Positions 8,125-15,600 are shown, numbered from the stretch's first letter. The stretch is DNA of 38,267 bases from Bacillota bacterium (GCA_012728115.1 JAAYFS010000028.1:1-38267), one strand, 5' to 3'. The notes: generated from the letters alone by a model not told the origin. Numbers and translations: made by a program.

Positions 8125-8943
8125 ATGCTATATATTTGTGCAACTCCTATCGGAAATATAGAGGACATTACCCTAAGGGTACTAAGAATCTTAAAAGAGG
8201 TTGACCATGTTATTGCGGAAGATACCCGCCATACCCGAAAACTCTTGAGCCATTACCAGATCCAAACAAGTCTAATTAGCATGCACCAACATAATGAAGC
8301 TGAACGTACCGAACAGGTGATTGAACTAATCAAACAAGGGAAGACATTGGCTCTTGTTTCTGATGCGGGGATGCCTGGTATTTCTGATCCAGGCGGGCGC
8401 TTGGTGCAGCGGATGATCGAGGAAAATCTTCCGTTTACGGTACTTCCTGGGGCTAGTGCCTTAACAACAGCAGTAGTTCATTGTGGGTTAAATACATCAA
8501 AGTTTCTATTTGTAGGGTTTTTACCCCGACGAAATTCGTTGCAACGTAAGGAACTAGAAGGATTGAAAAACTTAGAGGCCACGCTTGTATTTTATGAATC
8601 ACCTCATCGTTTGTCGGTGACATTAAACAATATTTATCAAGTATTAGGTGATCGCTACTGTGCAGTTATGAGAGAGTTAACGAAAAAATTCGAAGAAGTT
8701 CGCAGAGGTTTATTAACGGAACATTTGCAATATTTTGCAGCTACAGAACCACGGGGTGAATTTGTTATAGCAGTTGAAGGTTATAAAGAGAGTAATAAAC
8801 CAGCGGAAAAAGAGGTAGACATTCGTGAAGCGGTGAAAAACTTGATTAAAGAAGGGGTCACCAAAAAGGATGCCATTAAAATGGTGGCACGGGAAAGAAA
8901 ACTTAGTAAGAATGAAGTTTATCAAGAGGTACTAGACCTTTAA
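8125..8943 (+). CDS. rsmI: 16S rRNA (cytidine1402-2'-O)-methyltransferase
   Basis: RsmI methylates the 2'-O of C1402 in the decoding centre of 16S rRNA. The tetrapyrrole-methylase fold is clear: YICATPIGNIEDITLRVL at the N-terminus, EDTRHTRKLL, VSDAGMPGISDPG, PGASALTTA and FVGFLPRR. A C-terminal helical domain (NLIKEGVTKKDAIKMVARERKLSKNEVY) is also typical. I chose ATG 8125 because GAGG stands six bases upstream; an in-frame ATG at 8113 has no properly spaced site. The gene is divergent from the murE-like gene, and a long hairpin follows it. Confidence 0.95.
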   Translation: MLYICATPIGNIEDITLRVLRILKEVDHVIAEDTRHTRKLLSHYQIQTSLISMHQHNEAERTEQVIELIKQGKTLALVSDAGMPGISDPGGRLVQRMIEENLPFTVLPGASALTTAVVHCGLNTSKFLFVGFLPRRNSLQRKELEGLKNLEATLVFYESPHRLSVTLNNIYQVLGDRYCAVMRELTKKFEEVRRGLLTEHLQYFAATEPRGEFVIAVEGYKESNKPAEKEVDIREAVKNLIKEGVTKKDAIKMVARERKLSKNEVYQEVLDL

Positions 8944-8951
8944 AAGATTTT

Positions 8952-8992
8952 ATTCTAATCAGAAGGTGTATTATACACCTTCTGATTAGAAT
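8952..8992. terminator. Terminator hairpin between rsmI and abrB (convergent)
   Basis: A perfect 19-bp inverted repeat (8952-8970 with 8974-8992) around a three-base loop TTA. It is placed between two converging genes. The trailing T-run is short on the plus strand (ATTTG), so terminator strength in either direction is uncertain. Confidence 0.75.
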
Positions 8993-9007
8993 TTGATGTA
9001 TTAAGTG

Positions 9008-9250
9008 CTAGATTTTAGAAATCTCCTCACTACAAGCAGGACAAATGTTTTTACCTTTAAACTCGATTAATTGCTCTTCGCTGTTGCAGAAGACGCACAT
9101 CGAGGTGTGTTTGCGAAGAATAATTTGGTCTCCGTCCACATGAATCTCTAGGGGATCCTTTTGATTGATGTTTAAGGTTCTCCTCAGTTCAATAGGTATT
9201 ACTACTCAGCCAAGATCATCAACTTTTCTAACTAAGCCTGTAGATTTCAT
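9008..9250 (-). pseudogene. abrB: abrB-type transition-state regulator interrupted by an in-frame TGA
   Basis: Reading the minus strand from ATG 9250 gives an 80-codon AbrB homologue: MKSTGLVRKVDDLG, then TGA at 9208-9206, then VVIPIELRRTLNINQKDPLE, a swapped-hairpin DNA-binding domain. After it comes a tail with CVFC...CPAC, the zinc-ribbon-like end seen in clostridial members. The TGA replaces the conserved Arg of the DELGRVVIP motif, one C-to-T change from CGA. Everything after it is intact and there is no frameshift. GGAGG lies seven bases before the ATG, and the promoter and Spo0A-like operator are preserved. The position between rsmI and metG matches Bacillus. As written the product would be a 14-residue fragment. 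A recent mutation or a sequencing error is likelier than stop-codon readthrough. Confidence 0.9.
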
Positions 9251-9269
9251 CATTTCCCCTCCATCAAAA

Positions 9270-9335
9270 ATCGACACATATCGACAAAGTCCTAAGGCCA
9301 CCTAATATTATAATTATTCTTCCATTTAAAGTCAA
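9270..9335 (-). promoter_or_regulatory. abrB promoter with tandem Spo0A-like boxes
   Basis: On the minus strand, TTGACT (9335-9330), a 17-base spacer and TATAAT (9312-9307) make a strong sigma-A promoter. Downstream of the predicted start of transcription are two direct repeats, TGTCGAT (9286-9280) and TGTCGAT (9276-9270), separated by three bases. Bacillus abrB has two 0A boxes with the same three-base spacing in the same place, where phosphorylated Spo0A blocks transcription. Each box here differs from TGNCGAA at the last base. Confidence 0.78.
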
Positions 9336-9374
9336 ATGTTTCTTCTTGTTGGAAAATACCAGCTAAAACCCTAA

Positions 9375-10181
9375 CTATGCATTTTGTAAGCATCTTTTTA
9401 GGGTATCACCCCGTAACCCTACCCTGGTTGATTCAAGGGTCAGGACATCCTGGGGTTGCACATTACCGAGATTTACATTCGGCCCGATTTTCAAGAGTAA
9501 ATGATTTTGTTGACTTGTTTGTGGTGCTTCAATAATCAAATCATCAATGTTAGCTACACCTTCAAGGATCGCATCAAGCAAATCCCCTTTTACTTTTCCT
9601 TCTTCATCATAAATTCCAACGCCTTTGCCAGAGTCTCTTCCTTCGATTATGACCTTGTAGGACCCATTGGAAATATCCTCAGCTACCTGATCGATTACTT
9701 GATTAGATTCCAGTTTGATCGATGTATCTTTCTTTCCGATCTCCGAAACCACACCAAAACCTTCCTCAATTGCCCAACGAATATATTTTTTTCTCATTTC
9801 TTTTGATAGGTCAATGGTTCCCTCAGACACTTCAATATACGTAAAGCCCAGCTCTTTAGCCCGACCAAAGAATTCCTTCATTCTTTTTTGATAAGCAGCT
9901 ATTTCAAACAGTGTGCCTCCAGGATATACGTCTACACCGAACGATTTGGCAATAGCTATTTTTTCCTTCATTAGGCGCGATGGATATAGCACGGAGCTAC
10001 CGAAAGCTATCTTGAGAAAATCGATGTGATCAGCAGCCATTTCCAAAAGATCTCTTGTTTCATTTATTCCCAGTCCTTTATCGATCACCATGGTTTTCCC
10101 ATTGGTGCGCGGTTTGGAGTTCCTGCGTGTTTCAGGCAGGGTAAGGACTAAGTCCCAAGCATGTTCTTGATTAAATGACAT
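9375..10181 (-). CDS. comA: Phosphosulfolactate synthase (ComA/YitD family)
   Basis: A 268-residue TIM-barrel enzyme. ComA adds sulfite to phosphoenolpyruvate to make (2R)-phospho-3-sulfolactate, the first step to sulfolactate and, in methanogens, coenzyme M. Family marks include KPRTNGKTMVIDKGLG, FLKIAFGSSVLYP, YPGGTLFEIA, TYIEVSEGTI, IIEGRDSGKGVGIYD and IIEAPQTSQQ. Sulfolactate is a known spore-core component in Bacillus, so a sporulation role fits the setting. No ComB phosphatase or ComC dehydrogenase lies next to it. The ATG is preceded by a G-rich site (GGGGGGACC). The gene lies upstream of abrB on the same strand and 50 bases downstream of the MFS gene, so it may be cotranscribed with the transporter. 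Confidence 0.9.
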   Translation of the reverse strand: MSFNQEHAWDLVLTLPETRRNSKPRTNGKTMVIDKGLGINETRDLLEMAADHIDFLKIAFGSSVLYPSRLMKEKIAIAKSFGVDVYPGGTLFEIAAYQKRMKEFFGRAKELGFTYIEVSEGTIDLSKEMRKKYIRWAIEEGFGVVSEIGKKDTSIKLESNQVIDQVAEDISNGSYKVIIEGRDSGKGVGIYDEEGKVKGDLLDAILEGVANIDDLIIEAPQTSQQNHLLLKIGPNVNLGNVQPQDVLTLESTRVGLRGDTLKRCLQNA

Positions 10182-10231
10182 AATGGTCCCCCCATAAAGA
10201 CATTGTACTCGCTTTCTCTTACCGTACTATC

Positions 10232-11428
10232 CTATTCCTTATCTTTTGAAGGGGTGATAAAACAAAGAGCAATTATCGCTGCCGATAAGGCTATTGCACC
10301 TGCTGCAATAAACATTCCCCAATTTCCCAGTGCAAGAGCTAAACCAAAAGTAGGTGGACCGATCGCTACTCCAAAGAACCGAACTGTCCCATATAAACTA
10401 GTTACAACTCCTCGCTTTTCAGCACTTGTAGCTCCAGTAATCAAGGAATTGATGGGTGGTAGGATAATTCCAATACTTACACCTAAAAAGAAGAGAACGA
10501 TTAAGAGCCCAATAAGATTATCGAAGGGGGGAATCAGCAATAGTGTGATCGTAGTTAAAACCATGCCAGAGACGATTATTATTTTCCAAAGGTTTTTCTT
10601 ACTACTGAGAATTACTCCGCTTAGATATGAACTAGCGGCCATTGCAAATACTGGGATAGCTAGTACTAAACCCTTTATGATTCCAAAGATCTTATAATCT
10701 GTTTCAAAGATATCGGAAAAATGGCTGAGAACACCAAAAAGAGTAAAAAGGGATACTGAACCAACAAAGTAACAACCCAACAGAGTAGCTAGTTTTTCAC
10801 TAAAAACTTCTTTTAGTTTTTTCCAATATTCCGCAAAGGACTCCTTGGTTGTATTACCTTTAGGTTCTTTAACTAAAAACCATACCCCTAGTGCTATTGG
10901 AAAGGTCAAAATTCCATAAAGAAAAAATGGTGCAAACCACGTAATTAAAGCGATTGCCGATCCCAGGAGGGGGCTGACAACTTTGCCGAAACCATTTGAG
11001 GCCTCTAAGAGACCGAGGGCTTTTGTTCTTTCTTCGGATTGAAAGATATCGCCTGTAAGTGCCATCGCTAGTTGATACGTTCCACCAGCCCCAGTTCCTT
11101 GAATGATCCGACCGATTAAAAGAGGTATGTAAGGTTTGGGTAATAAAAGGGCAGAAAACCCTGAGATTAAACCCCCTATTCCATACAATAATAGAGCGGG
11201 AACCATGATAACTTTTCTTCCATAACGATCCGATAAAAACCCAGCAAACGGAATCAGGAGACCAGCAGGGACTGAGAAGAAAGTTACTATTAAACCCACC
11301 TGGAATTTTGTGATATCCATAGCTTGTTGCATTTGAGGAAATACTGGAATTAACATTGAGTTTCCGAGAACCATAATAAATGGAACTCCGCAGAGAATCG
11401 CAAATTGCCAAGCAGTCGATTTTTTCAA
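10232..11428 (-). CDS. Major facilitator superfamily transporter, likely drug efflux
   Basis: A multi-spanning inner-membrane protein with about 12 hydrophobic segments. The MFS motif A between TM2 and TM3 is GFLSDRYGRKVIMVPALLLYG. The TM4-5 region carries GRIIQGTGAGGTYQLAMALTGDIF, resembling efflux pumps of the DHA1 group. The substrate cannot be told from sequence. The frame is open to 11641, but that extension overlaps the metG promoter and T-box leader on the other strand. I prefer the TTG at 11428, with AAAGGA nine bases upstream, which gives 398 residues starting just before TM1. It runs toward comA with a 50-base gap. Confidence 0.87.
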   Translation of the reverse strand: MKKSTAWQFAILCGVPFIMVLGNSMLIPVFPQMQQAMDITKFQVGLIVTFFSVPAGLLIPFAGFLSDRYGRKVIMVPALLLYGIGGLISGFSALLLPKPYIPLLIGRIIQGTGAGGTYQLAMALTGDIFQSEERTKALGLLEASNGFGKVVSPLLGSAIALITWFAPFFLYGILTFPIALGVWFLVKEPKGNTTKESFAEYWKKLKEVFSEKLATLLGCYFVGSVSLFTLFGVLSHFSDIFETDYKIFGIIKGLVLAIPVFAMAASSYLSGVILSSKKNLWKIIIVSGMVLTTITLLLIPPFDNLIGLLIVLFFLGVSIGIILPPINSLITGATSAEKRGVVTSLYGTVRFFGVAIGPPTFGLALALGNWGMFIAAGAIALSAAIIALCFITPSKDKE

Positions 11429-11486
11429 GACAATCCATCCTTTCGTTATTCTCTCATTAGTATTTGAAGGACGATAGGTCTTACTC

Positions 11487-11515
11487 TTGACAAAGGATTC
11501 CATAAAGGCTAATAT
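11487..11515 (+). promoter_or_regulatory. Sigma-A promoter of metG
   Basis: TTGACA (11487-11492), a 17-base spacer and TATAAT-like TAATAT (11510-11515). Transcription would start near 11522 and produce the T-box leader. It lies inside the upstream extension of the divergent MFS reading frame, supporting the downstream start for that gene. Confidence 0.8.
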
Positions 11516-11521
11516 TAGATA

Positions 11522-11836
11522 ATGAAGAAATAGTGTGTAAAATACTATGACTGGGAAGAGTAAATGGTATTGAAGCTTTAACAGAGAGCTAGGGATTTGG
11601 TGAAAACTAGTAGCGACGTAATACCATCGAACATGGCCCATGAGTAGCAGACTGAAATAGTAGTAGGTTCAGCCGGGAGTGCCCGTTATCGCACAAGGGT
11701 ATAAGTAGGACAGTCCTTAAACTGTTCGAAAGTGTCTGAAAGAGGCTAAATCTATCGATTTAGCGAATTTGGGTGGTACCACGTAAGTAAACCTTTCGTC
11801 CCATGTCGTTGGTGATGATAGGTTTTTTGTTTTTTA
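11522..11836 (+). promoter_or_regulatory. T-box riboswitch, methionine specifier
   Basis: A T-box leader controls metG by sensing uncharged tRNA-Met. The conserved antiterminator sequence GGGTGGTACCACG is at about 11771-11783. The upstream stem I region has AGAGAGCTAG and GGTGAAAACTAG (about 11583-11610), and the specifier loop GAAC-ATG reads Met at 11633-11635. The terminator side ends in T-rich sequence at about 11815-11836. Uncharged tRNA-Met would stabilise the antiterminator and allow readthrough into metG. Confidence 0.92.
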
Positions 11837-11858
11837 TCTTGAATTAGGAGGGCTTTTT

Positions 11859-13820
11859 ATGACTAAGGAACGTTTTTACGTAACAACTCCGATCTATTAT
11901 CCAAGCGATAAATTGCATATTGGGCATGCCTATACAACTACAATAGCAGACTCGCTTGCACGATGGCATCGATTTACTGGCAAAGAAGTGTTTTTTCTAA
12001 CAGGTTCAGATGAGCACGGACAAAAGATTCAACGAATTGCTAAAGAAAAAGGAGTCTCTCCACAAGAATATGTTGATGAGATCGTAGCCACGTTCAAACA
12101 ATTATGGGAACGACTAAATATTAAGTATGATGACTTCGTACGAACAACTGAACCACGTCATCACAAAGCTGTGCAAGAGATTTTTAAAAAAATCTATGCT
12201 AACGGGGATATCTACAAGGATAAATACAAAGGTTGGTATTGTACCCCGTGCGAGACTTTCTGGATTGAAAGCAGATTAGAAGATGGAAATTGTCCTGATT
12301 GTGGTCGCAAGGTTGAACTAGTTGAGGAAGAAAGCTATTTCTTTAAACTGAGTAAATATGCTGACCGACTTCTAAAACATATAAAAGAGAACCCAGATTT
12401 CATTCGCCCAGAAAGTAGGAAAAGAGAGATGATTAACTTTATCGAGAGTGGGCTGGAGGATCTGTGCATTTCGCGTACAACCTTTGATTGGGGTATTCCT
12501 GTCCCGATTGACGAAAGACACGTAATTTATGTATGGTTTGATGCTTTAACTAACTACCTGACTGCAGTTGGTTATCCCGATGATCGGCAAGTTCTCGAAA
12601 AATGGTGGCCAGCTGACCTTCACTTAGTGGGTAAAGAAATAATGCGTTTCCATACCATCTATTGGCCAATTATTTTAATGGCTGCTGGAGAAGAATTACC
12701 CAAGACTGTTTTTGGTCATGGCTGGTTATTATTCGATAGCGATAAGATGTCTAAATCGAAAGGAAATGTGTTGGATCCCAATGCTTTAATCGATGAATTT
12801 GGTGTCGATCCGATCCGTTACTTCTTACTTCGTGAAATTTCCTTCGGGCAGGACGGCAACTTCAGTCGTAGAGCGCTGATTGAGAGAACTAATTCAGATT
12901 TGGCTAACGACTTAGGGAATCTACTAAATAGAACCTTGTCGATGCTCCAAAAATACAACAAGGGAGTTGTTCCCAAACCAGAGCTCGGTGATGAACAGCG
13001 TATCGATAAAGAATTAAAATTACTGGCTGCAAAAACAAGAGTAGAAGTTGAGAGATTAATCGACAGACTAGCGATTAACGAAGCCCTTTATAAAATATGG
13101 CAATTAATTGCGAGGGCAAACAAGTACGTTGATGAAAGTGCTCCATGGACTCTTGCTAAGGACGAGAGTACTAAGAATAGATTGGGCACGGTAATGTACA
13201 ATCTGTTGGAAGTTCAAAGGATCATTTGTTTGTTGATAAAATCCTTTATTCCAGAGACGGCTGCAAAAATTTGGCAACAACTTGGAATAGACACTGGACT
13301 AGGACAACAAACTTTTGATGATACCAAATGGGGCGGGCTAAAACCAGGAACTGCTACCAAGAAAGGCGATCCAATCTTCCCTCGGATCGAAGTAGAAGAT
13401 GAGCCAGAGAGCGAGTCTGAGAAACCAAAGACTGAAGTGGTTAAAGAAGCCTCTAAAGATGCAGAAAAAGAGGAAAAAACAGAGGTGGAAGGCATCATTA
13501 CCATTGATGATTTTGCCAAAGTCAAACTTGTTGTCGCTCAAGTACTAAAGGCCGAGAAGATCAAGGGTGCGGATAGGCTACTAAAACTCCAAGTAGATTT
13601 GGGTAACGAGCAACGTCAGATCGTTGCTGGAATCGCGAAATTTTATTCGCCAGAGGATTTGATTAATAAACGAATCATTGTAGTTAAGAACTTAAAACCT
13701 GTTAAACTGCGCGGTGAATTATCGCAAGGAATGCTTTTGGCGGCGAGCACAGCTGATGGTTCCAAACTTGAACTAGTAAGTGTTTCCGAATCGATACCAC
13801 CAGGCAGCCAAGTTAAATAG
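11859..13820 (+). CDS. metG: Methionyl-tRNA synthetase with C-terminal tRNA-binding domain
   Basis: A 653-residue class I synthetase that charges tRNA-Met. It has the HIGH motif (KLHIGHAYTTT, residue about 21), a zinc knuckle with CTPCETFW and CPDCGRK, the KMSKS loop (DKMSKSKGNVLD), the helical anticodon-binding domain, an acidic linker (EPESESEKPKTEVVKEASKDAEKEE shown in part, about 515-545), and a C-terminal Trbp111-like OB-fold (about 550-653). AGGAGGG stands nine bases before the ATG. Its leader is a Met T-box, so expression should rise when Met-tRNA is uncharged. tatD follows after 19 bases. Confidence 0.97.
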   Translation: MTKERFYVTTPIYYPSDKLHIGHAYTTTIADSLARWHRFTGKEVFFLTGSDEHGQKIQRIAKEKGVSPQEYVDEIVATFKQLWERLNIKYDDFVRTTEPRHHKAVQEIFKKIYANGDIYKDKYKGWYCTPCETFWIESRLEDGNCPDCGRKVELVEEESYFFKLSKYADRLLKHIKENPDFIRPESRKREMINFIESGLEDLCISRTTFDWGIPVPIDERHVIYVWFDALTNYLTAVGYPDDRQVLEKWWPADLHLVGKEIMRFHTIYWPIILMAAGEELPKTVFGHGWLLFDSDKMSKSKGNVLDPNALIDEFGVDPIRYFLLREISFGQDGNFSRRALIERTNSDLANDLGNLLNRTLSMLQKYNKGVVPKPELGDEQRIDKELKLLAAKTRVEVERLIDRLAINEALYKIWQLIARANKYVDESAPWTLAKDESTKNRLGTVMYNLLEVQRIICLLIKSFIPETAAKIWQQLGIDTGLGQQTFDDTKWGGLKPGTATKKGDPIFPRIEVEDEPESESEKPKTEVVKEASKDAEKEEKTEVEGIITIDDFAKVKLVVAQVLKAEKIKGADRLLKLQVDLGNEQRQIVAGIAKFYSPEDLINKRIIVVKNLKPVKLRGELSQGMLLAASTADGSKLELVSVSESIPPGSQVK

Positions 13821-13839
13821 TTTTGGGAGAAACGAGAAA

Positions 13840-14595
13840 ATGATCGATAGTCATGCACATTTAAATGACCCACGTTTTAAGGACGACCTACATTTGGTAA
13901 TCGAAAGAGCTAATCAAGCGGGAATCGATCGCATCATTAATGTCGGATGGGATGTAAGATCTTCAGCATTAGCAGTTAAAATTGCAAATGAATATAGCGG
14001 TTGCTTCGCGGTAGTGGGAATTCACCCTCACGACGCAACAACCGCCTCCACAGAATCTCTGGATGCGATTCTTAAATTGGCTCAAGATCCAAAGGCGGTA
14101 GCGATAGGCGAGAGCGGGCTTGATTACTATTATGACAATTCTCCTAGGGATGTACAGCGGGATTCGTTTGAAAAACATTTTGAAGTTGCACGTCTTGCGA
14201 GACTTCCCTTAGTGATCCACTCACGCGATGCAGCTATGGATACATTGAACATTGTCAAAAAAAACAGTGATGTTCAATGTGTACTTCACTGCTACTCTGG
14301 GAGCTACGAAACTGCTAAAGAGTACCTGAAAATGGGACATTATCTGTCGTTCGCAGGTCCAGTAACATTCAAAAATGCATCTAAACTAAGGGATGTAGTA
14401 AGTAAGATTCCGTTATCGCAACTAATGATCGAGACCGATTGCCCTTATCTTACTCCTGCACCTTATCGCGGTAAAAGAAATGAACCAGCGTACTTAATTC
14501 ATGTTGCTGAAATGATAGCGGAAATCAAAGGGATATCGCTCGAGAAAGTACGGGAAATTACAAAAACTAATACAGAAAAATTCTTTAGCTTATAG
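13840..14595 (+). CDS. tatD: TatD family metal-dependent hydrolase
   Basis: A 251-residue TIM-barrel hydrolase of the TatD/YabD family, Mg-dependent DNases. Metal-binding motifs are visible: the N-terminal DSHAHLND, GIHPHDA, GESGLDYYYDNSP, VIHSRDA, LHCYSGSYE and ETDCPYLTPAPYRGKRNEP. The ATG at 13840 has GGGAGA nine bases upstream. An upstream in-frame ATG at 13780 overlaps the end of metG and would add 20 unrelated residues, so I reject it. The metG-tatD pair is conserved in Firmicutes and is probably one transcript. Confidence 0.95.
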   Translation: MIDSHAHLNDPRFKDDLHLVIERANQAGIDRIINVGWDVRSSALAVKIANEYSGCFAVVGIHPHDATTASTESLDAILKLAQDPKAVAIGESGLDYYYDNSPRDVQRDSFEKHFEVARLARLPLVIHSRDAAMDTLNIVKKNSDVQCVLHCYSGSYETAKEYLKMGHYLSFAGPVTFKNASKLRDVVSKIPLSQLMIETDCPYLTPAPYRGKRNEPAYLIHVAEMIAEIKGISLEKVREITKTNTEKFFSL

Positions 14596-14598
14596 AGG

Positions 14599-14627
14599 TT
14601 GACATCGGTTAAAATTTGTTGTATTAT
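14599..14627 (+). promoter_or_regulatory. Promoter of the tRNA-Lys/tRNA-Glu genes
   Basis: TTGACA (14599-14604), a 17-base spacer and TATTAT (14622-14627), starting four bases after the tatD stop. It drives both tRNA genes downstream. Confidence 0.85.
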
Positions 14628-14669
14628 GCTCATTGTGCGCTTCTGACTCGAGTCGAGTTCGGCCACAAT

Positions 14670-14745
14670 GAGCCATTAGCTCAGTCGGTAGAGCACTGGA
14701 CTTTTAATCCAGGTGTCCCGCGTTCGAATCGCGGATGGCTCACCA
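14670..14745 (+). tRNA. tRNA-Lys (anticodon TTT)
   Basis: Complete cloverleaf with acceptor GAGCCAT/ATGGCTC, D-loop AGCTCAGTCGGTAGAGC, anticodon loop CTTTTAA with TTT at 14703-14705, T-arm GCGTTCGAATCGC, and an encoded CCA end. Confidence 0.97.
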
Positions 14746-14746
14746 T

Positions 14747-14822
14747 GCCCCCATCGTCTAGCGGCCAAGGACACCGCCCTTTCACGGCGAAGGCAGGGGT
14801 TCAAATCCCCTTGGGGGTACCA
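14747..14822 (+). tRNA. tRNA-Glu (anticodon TTC)
   Basis: One base after tRNA-Lys. Acceptor GCCCCCA/TGGGGGT, anticodon loop CTTTCAC with TTC at 14781-14783, T-arm GGGGTTCAAATCCCC and encoded CCA. Cotranscribed with tRNA-Lys. Confidence 0.97.
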
Positions 14823-14831
14823 ATAAAAATA

Positions 14832-14860
14832 ACTCTAGTCGATATGGCTAGAGTTTTTTT
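14832..14860 (+). terminator. Terminator of the tRNA-Lys/Glu transcript
   Basis: Stem ACTCTAG (14832-14838) with CTAGAGT (14848-14854), followed by seven T residues. Confidence 0.85.
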
Positions 14861-14917
14861 CATGTATAAAAGACTCCTATATATTACAACACTATTGGTA
14901 GAGAAAGGAGTGCGAAT

Positions 14918-15313
14918 ATGCGAAGAACAATAATAGCAGCAATTGCACTTGTGGCAATTGTTGGAATCGCTTTGGTCTTAAATATGAGCCAGAATCGCAA
15001 AATGGACTGGCAAGATGGAACATATGTGGGTGAATCTGAACGAGATGAAAGAGATCAGTATGGACGGATCGAAATCGAAATTAAGGATGGAAAAATAGTA
15101 GAAGCAAATTATAGCGAGATAGACAGTAGTGGAAATCCAAAAGGGGCGGAATATCCATACCAACCAGCAGTAGAATCGATGCCAGAGTATGAAAAACAGT
15201 TAATGGACAAACAGGACGTAAAGAAGGTTGAAATAATTTCTGGGGCAACCACAACTGGTGAGAAGTTTAAAGATGCGGCAACAAATGCTTTGGAAAAAGC
15301 AGCAAAAAAATAG
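14918..15313 (+). CDS. Small membrane-anchored FMN-binding-domain protein
   Basis: A 131-residue protein with an N-terminal membrane anchor or signal (residues 4-22, IIAAIALVAIVGIALVL) and one outward-facing FMN-binding domain. Visible marks are DGTYVGESERDERDQYGRIEIEIKDGKI in part, and the SGATTTGEKF motif near the C-terminus; in RnfG and NqrC the SGAT Thr is the covalent FMN site. An extracytoplasmic electron-transfer role is an inference. AAAGGAG stands eight bases before the ATG. It is a single gene among tRNA genes, with no redox partner nearby. Confidence 0.8.
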   Translation: MRRTIIAAIALVAIVGIALVLNMSQNRKMDWQDGTYVGESERDERDQYGRIEIEIKDGKIVEANYSEIDSSGNPKGAEYPYQPAVESMPEYEKQLMDKQDVKKVEIISGATTTGEKFKDAATNALEKAAKK

Positions 15314-15323
15314 CCGAAAAAAA

Positions 15324-15398
15324 TGGAGCTGGCGGAGGGATTCGAACCCTCGACCTGTCGATTACGAATCGACTGCTCTACCCCTGAGCCACGCCAGC
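15324..15398 (-). tRNA. tRNA-Thr (anticodon CGT)
   Basis: Minus strand: acceptor GCTGGCG/CGCCAGC, D-arm GGCTCAGGGGTAGAGC, anticodon loop TTCGTAA giving CGT, T-arm GAGGGTTCGAATCCCTC, and an encoded CCA (TCCA end). It is convergent with the FMN-binding-protein gene, 10 bases away. Confidence 0.96.
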
Positions 15399-15408
15399 GC
15401 ATACTAAT

Positions 15409-15436
15409 ATTATAACAAAATAAAGTGTGATATCAA
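15409..15436 (-). promoter_or_regulatory. Promoter of tRNA-Thr
   Basis: On the minus strand, TTGATA (15436-15431), a 16-base spacer and TATAAT (15414-15409), ten bases before the mature tRNA. Confidence 0.75.
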
Positions 15437-15463
15437 TATTTTTATAAAGAGAATTTAGTTTGC

Positions 15464-15492
15464 TTGCAGTCAGCACCATTCTCTGATACAAT
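15464..15492 (+). promoter_or_regulatory. Promoter of tRNA-Arg
   Basis: TTGCAG (15464-15469), a 17-base spacer and TACAAT (15487-15492), divergent from the tRNA-Thr promoter. Confidence 0.72.
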
Positions 15493-15516
15493 ATTTTTGT
15501 TAATATTAGTTTAGTT

Positions 15517-15591
15517 GCGCCTATAGCTCAGAGGATAGAGCACTGGCCTCCGGAGCCAGGTGCGCAGGTTCGAGTCCTGCTAGGCGCGCCA
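15517..15591 (+). tRNA. tRNA-Arg (anticodon CCG)
   Basis: Acceptor GCGCCTA/TAGGCGC, D-arm AGCTCAGAGGATAGAGC, anticodon stem CTGGC/GCCAG with loop CTCCGGA giving CCG, T-arm CAGGTTCGAGTCCTG and encoded CCA. Confidence 0.97.
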
Positions 15592-15600
15592 GATTGAGAA

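Noticed and set aside
9206-9208. Reading TGA as a sense codon (changed genetic code or selenocysteine)
   Set aside because: Other genes in the window end in TGA as a normal stop, the replaced residue is Arg and not Cys, and no selenocysteine insertion hairpin is evident.
10203-10697. 164-codon plus-strand frame
   Set aside because: It lies antisense to the MFS transporter gene, whose membrane segments and motifs are clear.
11429-11641. N-terminal extension of the MFS transporter
   Set aside because: It overlaps the metG promoter and T-box stem I on the other strand and adds residues not expected before TM1. The TTG at 11428 has a ribosome-binding site.
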